Below, in pieces: positions 24,124-35,970 of a DNA stretch of 64,000 nucleotides. The notes under the pieces were generated by a model. The model saw only the letters and a program-made list of their open reading frames with translations, was not told where the DNA came from and did not search any database. Both the position numbers and the translations under genes were made by a program. Positions within the stretch are counted from its first letter, which is position 1, and every line of letters starts with the position of its first letter. Origin of the DNA: Acanthosepion lycidas (Eukaryota > Mollusca > Cephalopoda > Sepiida > Sepiidae); NCBI GenBank assembly GCA_963932145.1, contig OZ010577.1, positions 15,539,889 to 15,603,888 on the forward strand. The letters are read 5' to 3'.

Positions 24124-24926
24124 GTGAGCGTAGCATGCAACGGATACGATGCATATAACAGGGATTTCCTTGAAAAACTGTGTGGACGCAAAATTGGTGA
24201 TCGCTGTATGTTTCTTTCCTGCCGTGCGTTCTATTTACCTTTACATTCTTTCATTTAACATTATAAACAGACAAGAGCCTCCTCTAAAACCTGCTTACAA
24301 TTATTTTTCATTCGAACTCATACAGTGAGCGTAGCATGCAAAGGATACGATTCATATAACAGGGATTCCTTGAAAACCTGTGTGGACGCAAAATGGGTGA
24401 TCGCTGTATGTTTCTCTCCTTCCGTGCGTTCTATTTACCTTTACATTCTTTCATTTAACTTTACGAACAGGCAAGAGCCTCCTCTAAAATCTGCTTACAA
24501 TTATTTTTCATTCGAACTCATACAGCGAGCGTAGCATGCAAAGGATACGATTCATATAACAGGGATTTCCTTGGAAAACTGTGTTGACGCAAAATGGGTG
24601 ATCGCTGTATGTTTCTATCCTGCCGTGCGTTCTATTTACCTTTACATTTTTTCATTTAACTTTATGAACAGGCAATGGCCTCCTCTAAAACCTGCTTACA
24701 ATTATTTTTCATTCGAACTCATACAGTGAACGTAGCATGCAATGGATACGACTCATATAACAGGGATTTCCTTAAAAAACTGGGTGGACGCAAAATGGGT
24801 GATCGCTGTATGTTTCTCTCCTGCCGTGCGTTCTATTTACCTTTACATTCTTTCATTTAACTTTATGAACAGGCAAGAGCCTACTCTAACACCTTCTTAC
24901 AATTATTTTTCATTCGAACTCATACA
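24124..24926 (+). repeat. Four-monomer 803-bp higher-order repeat, copy 3 (diverged)
   Basis: The ATGCATAT unit is followed by a 200-bp unit with GGGATTCCTTG at 24,325, which matches the same one-base loss at 23,522. The fourth unit (24,726) is the founder-like member of the A-tract lineage, with CCTTAAAAAACTGGGTGG. Confidence 0.75.
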
Positions 24927-27739
24927 GTCAGCGTAGCATGCAAAGGATACGATTCATATAACAGGGATTTCCTTGGAAAACTGTGTGGACGCAAAATGGG
25001 TGATCGCTGTATTTTTCTCTCCTGCCGTGCGTTCTATGTACTTTTACTTTCTTTCATTTAACTTTATGGACAGGCAAGAGACTCCTCTAAAAGCTGCTTA
25101 CAATTATTTTTCATTCGAACTCATACAGTGAGCGTAGCATGCAAAGGATACGATTCATATAAGAGGGATTTCCTTGGAAAACTGTGTGGACGCAAAATGG
25201 GTGATCGCTGTATGTTTCTCTCCTGTCGTGCGTTCTATTTACCTTTACATTCTTTCATTTAACTTTATTAACAGGCAAGAGCCTCCTCTAAAACCTGCTT
25301 ACAATTATTTTTCATTCGAACTCACACAGTGAGCGTAGCATGCAAAGGATACGATTCATATAACAGGAATTTCCTTGAAAAACTGTGTGGACGCAAAGTG
25401 GTTGATCGCTGTATGTTTCTCTCCTGCCGTGCGTTCTATTTACCTTTACATTCTTTCATTTAACTTTATGAACAGGCAAGAGCCTCCTCTAAAACATGCT
25501 TACAATTATTTTTCATTCGAACTCATACAGTGAGCGTAGCATGCAAAGGATAGGATTCATATAACAGGAATTTCCTTGAAAAACTGTGTGGACGCAAAAT
25601 GTGTGATCGCTGTATGTTTCTCTCATGCCGTGCGTTCTATTTACCTTTACATTCTTTCATTTAACTTTATGAACAGGCAAGAGCCTCCTCTAAAACATGC
25701 TTACAATTATTTTTCATTCGAACTCACACAGTGAGCGTGGCATGCAAAGGATACGATTCATATAATAGGAATTTCCTTGAAAAACTGTGTGGACGCAAAA
25801 TGGGTGATCGCTGTATGTTTCTCTCCTGCCGTGCGTTCTATTTACCTTTACATTCTTTCATTTAACTTTATGACCAGGCAAGGTCCTCCTCTAAAACCTG
25901 CTTACAATTATTTTTCATTCGAACTCATACAGTGAGCGTAGCATGCAAAGGATCCGATTCGTATAACAGAGATTTCCTTGAAAAACTGTGTGGACGCAAA
26001 ATGGGTGATCGCTGAATGTTTCTCTCCTGCCGTGCGTTCTATTTACCTTTACATTCTTTCATTTAACTTTATGAACAGGCAAGAGCCTCCTCTAAAACCT
26101 GCTTACAATTATTTTACATTCGAACTCATACAGTGAGCGTAGCATGCAAAGGATACGATTCGTATAACAGGGATTCCTTGAAAAACTGTGTGGACGCAAA
26201 ATGGGTGATCGCTGTATGTTTCTCTCCTTCCGTGCGTTCTATTTACCTTTACATTCATTCATTTAACTTTATGAACAGGTAAGAGCCTCCTCTAAAACCT
26301 GCTTACAATTATTTTTCATTCGAACTCATACAGTGAGCGTAGCATGCAAAGGATACGATTCATATAACAGGAATTTCTTTGAAAAACTGTGTGGACGCAA
26401 AATGTGTGATCGCTGTATGTTTCTCTCATGCCGTGCGTTCTATTTACCTTTACATTCTTTCATTTAACTTTATGAACAGGCAAGAGCCTCCTCTAAAATC
26501 TGCTTACAATTATTTTCCATTTGAATCCATACAGTGAGCGTAGCATGCAAAGGATACGATTCATATAACAGGGATTTCCCTGAAAGACTGTGTGGACGCA
26601 AAATGGGTGATCGCTGTATGTTTCTCTCCTGCCGTGCTTTCTATTTATCTTTACATTCTTTCATTTCACTTTATGAACAGGCAAGAGCCTCCTCTAAAAC
26701 CTGCTTACAATTATTTTTCATGCGAACTCACACAGTGAGCGTAGCATGCAAAGGATACGATTCATATAACAGGAATTTCCTTCAAAAACTGTGTGGACGC
26801 AAAGTGGTTGATCGCTGTATGTTTCTCTCCTGCCGTGCGTTCTATTTACCTTTACATTCTTTCATTTAACTTTATGAACAGGCAAGAGCCTCCTCTAAAA
26901 CCGGCTTACAATTATTTTTCATTCGAACTCATACAGTGAGCGTAGCATGCAAAGGATACGATTCGTATAACAGGGATTTCCTTGAAAAACTGTGTGGACG
27001 CAAAATGGGTGATCGCTGAATGTTTCTCTCCTGCCGTGCGTTCTATTTACCTTTACATTCTTTCATTTAACTTTATGAACAGGCAAGAGCCTCCTCTAAA
27101 ACCTGCTTACCATTATTTTTCATTCGAACTCATACAGTGAGCGTAGCATGCAACGGATACTATTCATATAACAGGGACTTCCTTGAAAAACGGTGTGGAC
27201 GCAAAATGGGTGATCGCTGTATGTTTCTATCCTGTCGTGCGTTGTATTTACTTTTACATTCTTTCATTTAACTTTATGAACAGGCAAGAGCCTCCTCTAA
27301 AACCTGCTTACAATTATTTTTCATTCGAACTCATACAGTGAGCGTAGCATGCAAAGGTTACGACTCACATAACAGGGATTTCCTTCAAAAACTGTGTGGA
27401 CGCAAAATGGGTGATCGCTGTATGTTTCTCTCCTGCCGTGCGTTCTATTTACCTTTACATTCTTTCATTTAAATTTATGAACAGGAAAGAGCCTCCTCTA
27501 AAACCTGCTTACAATTATTTTTCATTCGAACTCATACAGTGAGCGTAGCATGCAAAAGAACCGATTCGTATAACAGGGATTTCCTTGAAAGACTGTGTGG
27601 ACGCAAAATGGGTGATCGCTGTATGTTTCTCTCCTGCCGTGCGTTCTATTTACCTTTACATTCTTTCATTTAACTTTATAAACAGGCAAGAGCCTCCTCT
27701 AAAACCTGCTTACAATTATTTTTCAATCGAACTCATACA

Positions 27740-28742
27740 GTGAGCGTAGCATGCAAAGGATACTATTCATATAACAGGGATTTTATTGAAAAACTATGTG
27801 GACGCTAAATGGGTGATCGCTGTATGTTTCTCTCCTGCCGTGCGTTCTATTTACCTTTACATTCTTTCATTTAACTTTATGAACAGGCAAGAGCCTACTC
27901 TAAAATCTGCTTACAATTATTTTTCATTCGAACTCATACAATGAGCGTAGCATGCAAAGGTTACGACTCACGTAACAGGGATTTCCTTGAAAAACTGTGT
28001 GGACGCAAAATGGGTGATCGCTGCATGTTTCTCTCCTGCCGGGCGTTCTATTTACCTTTGCTTTCTTTCATTTTACTTTATGAACAGCAAGAGCCTCCTC
28101 TAAAATCTGCTTACAATTATTTTTCATTCGAACTCATACAGTGAACGTAACATGCAATGGATACGACTCATATAACAGGGATTTCTTTAAAAAAAAGGGT
28201 GGACGCAAAATGGGTGATCGCTGTATGTTTCTCTCCTGCCGTGCATTCTATGTACATTTACTTTCTTTCAATTAACTTTATGAACAGGCAAGAGCCTCCT
28301 CTAAAACCTGCTTACAATTATTTTCATTCGAACTCATACAGTGAGCGTAGCATGCAAAGGATACGATTCATGTAACAGGGATTTCCATCAAAAACTGTGT
28401 GGACGCAAAATGGGTGATCGCTGTATGTTTCTCTCCTGCCGTGCGTTCTATTTACCTTTACATTCTTTCATTTAAATTTATGAACAGGCAAGAGCCTCCT
28501 CTAAAACCTGCTTACAATTATTTTTCATTCGAACTCATACAGTGAGCGTAGCATGCAAAGGATACGATTCGTATAACAGGGATTTCCTTGAAAGACTGTG
28601 TGGACGCAAAATGGGTGATCGCTGTATGTTTCTCTCCTGCCGTGCGTTCTATTTACCTTTACATTCTTTCATTTAACTTTATAAACAGGCAAGAGCCTCC
28701 TCTAAAACCTGCTTACAATTATTTTTCATTCGAACTCATACA
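27740..28742 (+). repeat. Five-monomer partial copy of the 27.7-36 kb higher-order repeat
   Basis: Its units in order are GGGATTTTATTG with GGACGCTAAATGG; ACAATGAGCG with CTGCATG and GAACAGCAAG; the A8 tract unit starting GTGAACGTAACATGC; a unit with GATTCATGTAAC; and a unit with GAAAGACTG. The same types recur in order from 28,743, with insertions. Confidence 0.75.
28141..28340 (+). repeat. A-tract monomer lineage; also 24726, 29748, 31755, 35168
   Basis: Five units share a GTGAACRTARCATGCAATGG-type start with GGGTGGACGC. The stretch that is normally CCTTGAAAAACTGTGTGG differs stepwise: CCTTAAAAAACTGGGTGG at 24,726; CCTTAAAAAAAAGGGTGG (A8) at 35,168; CTTTAAAAAAAAGGGTGG (A8) at 28,141; A9 at 29,748 and 31,755. 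Three of them (28,141, 29,748, 31,755) also lost a T in TTATTTTCATT. This is a readable mutation series within a satellite. Confidence 0.9.
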
Positions 28743-31151
28743 GTGAGCGTAGCATGCAAAGGATACTATTCATATAACAGGGATTTTATTGAAAAACTAT
28801 GTGGACGCTAAATGGGTGATCGCTGTATGTTTCTCTCCTGCCGTGCGTTCTATTTACCTTTACATTCTTTCATTTAACTTTATGAACAGGCAACAGCCTC
28901 CTCTAAAATCTGCTTACAATTATTTTTCATTCGAACTCATACAATGAGCGTAGCATGCAAAGGTTACGACTCACGTAACAGGGATTTCCTTGAAAAACTG
29001 TGTGGACGCAAAATGGGTGATCGCTGCATGTTTCTCTCCTGCCGGGCGTCCTATTTACATTTACTTTCTTTCATTTAACTTTATGAACAGCAAGAGCCTC
29101 CTCTAAAAGCTGCTTACAATTATTTTTCATTCGAACTCATACAGTGAGCGTAGCATTCAAAGGATACGATTCGTATAACAGGGATTTCCTTGAAAAACTG
29201 TGTGGACGCAAAATGGGTGTATCGCTGTATGTTTCTCTCCTGCCGTGCGTTCTATTTACCTTTGCTTTCTTTCATTTAACTTTATGAACAGGCAAGAGCC
29301 TCCTCTAAAACCTGCTTACAATTATTTTTCATTCGAACTCATACAGTGAACGTAGCATGCAAAGGATACTATTCATATAACAGGGATTTTATTGAAAAAC
29401 TATGTGGACGCTAAATGGGTGATCGCTGTATGTTTCTCTCCTACCGTGCGTTCTATTTACCTTTACATTCTTTCATTTAACTTTATGAACAGGCAAGAGC
29501 CTCCTCTAAAATCTGCTTACAATTATTTTTCATTCGAACTCATACAATGAGCGTAGCATGCAAAGGTTACGACTCACGTAACAGGGATTTCCTTGAAAAA
29601 CTGTGTGGACGCAAAATGGGTGATCGCTGCATGTTTCTCTCCTGCCGGGCGTTCTATTTACATTTACTTTCTTTCATTTAACTTTATGAACAGGCAAGAG
29701 CCTCCTCTAAAACCTGCTTACAATTATTTTTCATTCGAACTCATACAGTGAACGTAACATGCAATGGATACGACTCATATAACAGGGATTTCTTTAAAAA
29801 AAAAGGGTGGACGCAAAATGGGTGATCGCTGTATGTTTCTCTCCTGCCGTGCATTCTATGTACATTTACTTTCTTTCAATTAACTTTATGAACAGGCAAG
29901 AGCCTCCTCTAAAACCTGCTTACAATTATTTTCATTCGAACTCATACAGTGAGCGTAGCATGCAAAGGATACGATTCATGTAACAGGGATTTCCTTCAAA
30001 AACTGTGTGGACGCAAAATGGGTGATCGCTGTATGTTTCTCTCCTGCCGTGCGTTCTATTTACCTTTACATTCTTTCATTTAAATTTATGAACAGGAAAG
30101 AGCCTCCTCTAAAACCTGCTTACAATTATTTTTCATTCGAACTCATACAGTGAGAGTAGCATGCAAAGGATACGAGTCATATAAGAGGGATTTCCTTGAA
30201 AAACTGAGTGGACGCAAAATGGGTGATCGCTGTATGTTTCTCTCCTGCCGTGCGTTCTATTTACCTTTACATTCTTTCATTTAACTTTATGAACAGGCAA
30301 GCGCCTCCTCTAAAACCTGCTTACAATTATTTTTCATTCGAACTCATACAGTGAGCGTAGCATGCAAATGTTACGACTCATATAACAGGGATTTCTTGAA
30401 AAACTGTGTGGACGCAAAATGGGTGATCGCTGTATGTTTCTCTACTGCCGTGCGTTCTATTTACCTTTACATTCTTTTATTTAACTTTATGAACAGGCAA
30501 GAGCCTCCTCTAAAATCTGCTTACAATTATTTTTCATTCGAACTCATACAGTGAGCGTAGCATGCAAAGGTTACGATTCACGTAACAGGGATTTCCTTGA
30601 AAAACTGTGTGGACGCAAAATGGGTGATCGCTGCATGTTTCTCTCCTGCCGGGCGTTCTATTTACATTTACTTTCTTTCATTTAACTTTATGAACAGCAA
30701 GAGCCTCCTCTAAAAGCTGCTTACAATTATTTTTCATTCGAACTCATACAGTGAGCGTAGCATGCAAAGGTTACGATTCATATAACAGGGATTTCCTTGA
30801 AAGACTGTGTGGACGCAAAATGGGTGATCGCTGTATGTTTCTCTCCTGCCGTGCGTTCTATTTACCTTTACATTCTTTCATTTAACTTTATAAACAGGCA
30901 AGAGCCTCCTCTAAAACCTGCTTACAATTATTTTTCAATCGAACTCATACAGTGAGCGTAGCATGCAAAGGATACGATTCATATAACAGGGATTTCCTTG
31001 AAAAACTGATGGACGCAAAATGGGTGATCGCTGTATGTTTCTCTCCTCCCGTGCGTTCTATTTACCTTTACATTCTTTCATTTAACTTTATAAACAGGCA
31101 AGAGCCTCCTCTAAAACCTGCTTACAATTATTTTTCATTCGAACTCATACA
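28743..31151 (+). repeat. Twelve-monomer higher-order repeat, 2,409 bp, copy 1
   Basis: It starts with the GGGATTTTATTG/GGACGCTAAATGG unit and runs through CTGCATG, GCATTCAAAGG with GGGTGTATCGC (202 bp), a second TTTTATTG and CTGCATG pair, the A9 unit, GATTCATGTAAC, GAGAGTAGC with GAGTCATATAAGAGG, and TTTCTTGAAAAAC (200 bp). It ends with ACTGATGG (200 bp). Copy 2 matches this order but lacks the inner TTTTATTG/CTGCATG pair at 29,346-29,747. Confidence 0.8.
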
Positions 31152-32958
31152 GTGAGCGTAGCATGCAAAGGATACTATTCATATAACAGGGATTTTATTG
31201 AAAAACTATGTGGACGCTAAATAGGTGATCGCTGTATGTTTCTCTCCTGCCGTGCGTTCTATTTACCTTTATATTCTTTCATTTAACTTTATGAACAGGC
31301 AAGAGCCTCCTCTAAAATCTGCTTACAATTATTTTTCATTCGAACTCATACAATGAGCGTAGCATGCAAAGGTTACGACTCACGTAACAGGGATTTCCTT
31401 GAAAAACTGTGTGGACGCAAAATGGGTGATCGCTGCATGTTTCTCTCCTGCCGGGCGTTCTATTTACATTTACTTTCTTTCATTTAACTTTATGAACAGC
31501 AAGAGCCTCCTCTAAAAGCTGCTTACAATTATTTTTCATTTGAACTCATACAGTGAGCGTAGCATTCAAAGGATACGATTCGTATAACAGGGATTTCCTT
31601 GAAAAACTGTGTGGACGCAAAATGGGTGTGTCGCTGTATGTTTCTCTCCTGCCGTGCGTTCTATTTACCTTTGCTTTCTTTCATTTAACTTTATGAACAG
31701 GCAAGAGCCTCCTCTAAAACCTGCTTACAATTATTTTTCATTCGAACTCATACAGTGAACGTAACATGCAATGGATACGACTCATATAACAGGGATTTCT
31801 TTAAAAAAAAAGGGTGGACGCAAAATGGGTGATCGCTGTATGTTTCTCTCCTGCCGTGCATTCTATGTACATTTACTTTCTTTCAATTAACTTTATGAAC
31901 AGGCAAGAGCCTCCTCTAAAACCTGCTTAAAATTATTTTCATTCGAACTCATACAGTGAGCGTAGCATGCAAAGGATACGATTCATGTAACAGGGATTTC
32001 CTTGAAAAACTGTGTGGACGCAAAATGGGTGATCGCTGTATGTTTTTCTTCTGCCGTGCGTTCTATTTACCTTTACATTCTTTCATTTCACTTTATGAAC
32101 AGGTAAGAGCCTCTTCTAAAAGCTGCTTACAATTATTTTTCATTCGAACTCATACAGTGAGAGTAGCATGCAAAGGATACGAGTCATATAAGAGGGATTT
32201 CCTTGAAAAACTGTGTGGACGCAAAATGGGTGATCGCTGTATGTTTCTCTCCTGCCGTGCGTTCTATTTACCTTTACATTCTTTCATTTAACTTTATGAA
32301 CAGGCAAGCGCCTCCTCTAAAACCTGCTTACAATTATTTTTCATTCGAACTCATACAGTGAGCGTAGCATGCAAATGTTACGACTCATATAACAGGGATT
32401 TCTTGAAAAACTGTGTGGACGCAAAATGGGTGATCGCTGTATGTTTCTCTACTGCCGTGCGTTCTATTTACCTTTACATTCTTTTATTTAACTTTATGAA
32501 CAGGCAAGAGCCTCCTCTAAAATCTGCTTACAATTATTTTTCATTCGAACTCATACAGTGAGCGTAGCATGCAAAGGTTACGATTCACGTAACAAGGATT
32601 TCCTTGAAAAACTGTGTGGACGCAAAATGGGTGATCGCTGCATGTTTCTCTCCTGCCGGGCGTTCTATTTACATTTACTTTCTTTCATTTAACTTTATGA
32701 ACAGCAAGAGCCTCCTCTAAAAGCTGCTTACAATTATTTTTCATTCGAACTCATACAGTGAGCGTAGCATGCAAAGGTTACGATTCATATAACAGGGATT
32801 TCCTTGAAAAACTGTGTGGACGCAAAATGGGTGATCGCTGTATGTTTCTCTCCTGTCGTGCGTTCTATTTACCTTTACATTCTTTCATTTAACTTTATGA
32901 ACAGGCAAGAGCCTCCTCTAAAAGCTGCTTACAATTATTTTTCATTCGAACTCAAACA
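31152..32958 (+). repeat. Nine-monomer copy of the 28.7 kb higher-order repeat
   Basis: The units at 31,956, 32,157, 32,358 and 32,558 match those at 29,949, 30,150, 30,351 and 30,551 exactly 2,007 bp upstream, including the one-base losses in TTTCTTGAAAAAC and GAACAGCAAG. The A9 tract unit (31,755) and the GGGTGTGTCGC insertion unit (31,553) also recur in order. Homology weakens after 32,958. Confidence 0.8.
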
Positions 32959-34965
32959 GTGAGCGTAGCATGCAAAGGTTACGACTCATATAACAGGGAT
33001 TTCTTGAAAAACTGTGTGGACGCAAAATGGGTGATCGCTGTATGTTTCTCTACTGCCGTGCGTTCTATTTACCTTAACATACTTTCATTTAACTTTATGA
33101 ACACGCAAGAGCCTCCTCTAAAACCTGTTTACAATTATTTTTCATTCGAACTCATACAGCGAGCGTAGCATGCAAAGGATACGATTCATGTAACGGGGAT
33201 TTCCTTGAAAAACTGTTTGGACGCATAATGGGTGATCGCTGTATGTTTTTCTTCTGCCGTGCGTTCTATTTACCTTTACATTCCTTCATTTAACTTTATG
33301 TACAGGCAAGAGCCTCTTCTAAAAGCTGCTTACAATTATTTTTCATTCGAACTCATACAGTGAGCGTAGCATGCAAAGGATACGAGTCATATAACAGGGA
33401 TTTCCTTGAAAAACTGATGGACGCAAAATGGGTGATCGCTGTATGTTTCTCTCCTGCCGTGCGTTCTATTTACCTTTACATTCTTTCATTTAATTTTATG
33501 AACAGGCAAGAGCCTCCTCTAAAACCTGCTTACAATTATTTTTCATTCGAACTCATACAGTGAGCGTAGCATGCAAAGGATACGATGCATATAACAGGGA
33601 TTTCCTTGAAAAACTTTGTGGACACAAAATAGGTGATCGCTGAATGTTTCTCTCCTGCCGGGCGTTCTATTTACCGTTACATTCTTTCATTTAAATTTAT
33701 GAACAGGCAAGAGCCTCCTCTAAAATCTGCTTACAATTATTTTTCATTCGAACTCATACAGTGAGCGTAGCATGCAAAGGATACGACTCACGTAACAGGG
33801 ATTTCCTTCAAAAACTGTGTGGACGCAAAATGGGTGATCGCTGTATGTTTCTCTCCTGCCGGGCGTTCTATTTACATTTACTTTCTTTCATTTAACTTTA
33901 TGAAGAGCAAGAGCCTCCTCTAAAAGCTGCTTACAATTATTTTTCATTCGAACTCATACAGTGAGCGTAGCATGCAAAGGTTACGATTCATATAACAGGG
34001 ATTTCCTTGAAAAACTGTGTAGACGCAAAATGGGTGATCGCTGTATGTTTCTCTCCTGTCGTGCGTTCTATTTACATTTACTTTCTTTCATTTAACTTTA
34101 TGAACAGCCAAGGGCCTCCTCTAAAACATGATTACAATTGTTTTTCATTCGAACTCATACAGTGAGCGTAGCATGCAAAGGATACGATTCATATAACAGG
34201 GATTTCCTTCAAAAACTGTGTGGACGCAAAATGGGTGATCGCTGTATGTTTCTCTCCTGCCGTGCGTTCTATTTACCTTTACATTCTTTCATTTAACTTT
34301 ATGAACAGGCAAGAGCCTCCTCTAAAAGCTGCTAACAATTATTTTTCATCCGAACTCATACAGTGAGAGTAGCATGCAAAGGATATGATTCATATAACAG
34401 GGATTTGTTTGAAAAACTGTGTTGACGCAAAATGGGTGATCGCTGTATGTTTCTCTCCTGCCGTGCGTTCTATTTACCTTTACATTCTTTCATTTAAATT
34501 TATGAACAGGCAAGGGCCTCCTCTAAAACCTTCTTACAATTATTTTTCATTCGAACTTATACAGTGAGCGTAGCATGCAAAGGATACGATTCATATAACA
34601 GGGATTTCCTTGAAAAACTGTGTGGACGCAAAATGGGAGATCGCTGTATGTTTCTCTCCTGCCGTGCGTTCTATGTACATTTACTTTCTTTCATTTAACT
34701 TTATGAACAGGCAAGAGCCTCCTCTAAAACCTGCTTACAATTATTTTTCATTCGAACTCATACACTGAGCGTAGCATGTAAATGTTACGACTCATATAAC
34801 AGGGATTTCCTTGAAAAACAGTGTTGACGCAAAATGGGTGATCGCTTTATGTTTCTATCCTGCCGTGCGTTCTATTTACCTTTACATTCTTTCATTTCAC
34901 TTTATGAACAGGCAAGGGCCTCCTCTAAAACCTTCTTACAATTATTTTTCATTGGAACCCATCCA

Positions 34966-35970
34966 GTGAGCGTAGCATTCAAAGGATACGATTCGTATAA
35001 CAGGGATTTCCTTGAAAAACTGTGTGGACGCAAAATGGGTGTATCGCAGTATGTTTCTCTCCTCCCGTGCGTTCTATTTACCTTTGCTTTCTTTCATTTA
35101 ACTTTATGAACAGGCAAGAGCCTCCTCTAAAACCTGCTTACAATTATTTTTCATTCGAACTCATACAGTGAACATAACATGCAATGGATACGACTCATAT
35201 AACAGGGATTTCCTTAAAAAAAAGGGTGGACGCAAAATGGGTGATCGCTGTATGTTTCTCTCCTGCCGTGCGTTCTATGTACATTTACTTTCTTTCAATT
35301 AACTTTATAAACAGGCAAGAGCCTCCTCTAAAACCTGCTTACAATTATTTTTCATTCGAACTCATGCAGTGAGCGTAGCATGCAAAGGATACGATTCATG
35401 TAACAGGGATTTCCTTGAAAAACTGTGTGGACGCATAATGGGTGATCGCTGTATGTTTTTCTTCTGCCGTGCGTTCTGTTTACCTTTACATTCTTTCATT
35501 TAACTTTATGAACAGGCAAGAGCCTCTTCTAAAAGCTGCTTACATTTATTTTTCATTCGAACTCATACAGTGAGAGTAGCATGCAAAGGATACGAGTCAT
35601 ATAAGAGGGATTTCCTTGAAAAACTGTGTGGACGATAAATGGGTGATCGCTGTATGTTTCTCTCCTGCCGTGCGTTCTTTTTACCTTTACATTCTTTCAT
35701 TTAACTTTATGAACAGGCAAGCGCCTCCTCTAAAACCTGCTTACAATTATTTTTTATTCGAACTCATACAGTGAGCGTAGCATGCAAATGTTACGAATCA
35801 TATAACAGGGATTTCTTTGAAAAACTGTGTGGACGCAAAATGGGTGATCGCTGTATGTTTCTCTCCTGTCGTGCGTTCTATTTACCTTTACATTCTTTCA
35901 TTTAACTTTATGAACAGGCAAGAGCCTCCTCTAAAAGCTGCTTACAATTATTTTTCATTCGAACTCAAAC
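34966..35970 (+). repeat. Five-monomer diverged copy of the 31.5-32.5 kb run
   Basis: The order GCATTCAAAGG with GGGTGTATCGC (202 bp), GTGAACATAACATGC with an A8 tract, GATTCATGTAAC, GAGAGTAGC with GAGTCATATAAGAGG, and CAAATGTTACGA is the same as 31,553-32,557. The last unit runs directly into the large 2,412-bp duplication. Confidence 0.75.

Noticed and set aside
28180..28200. Poly(A) tail of a retrotransposed insertion
   Set aside because: The A8/A9 tract replaces part of the monomer without adding length or target-site duplication, and intermediates exist at 24,726.
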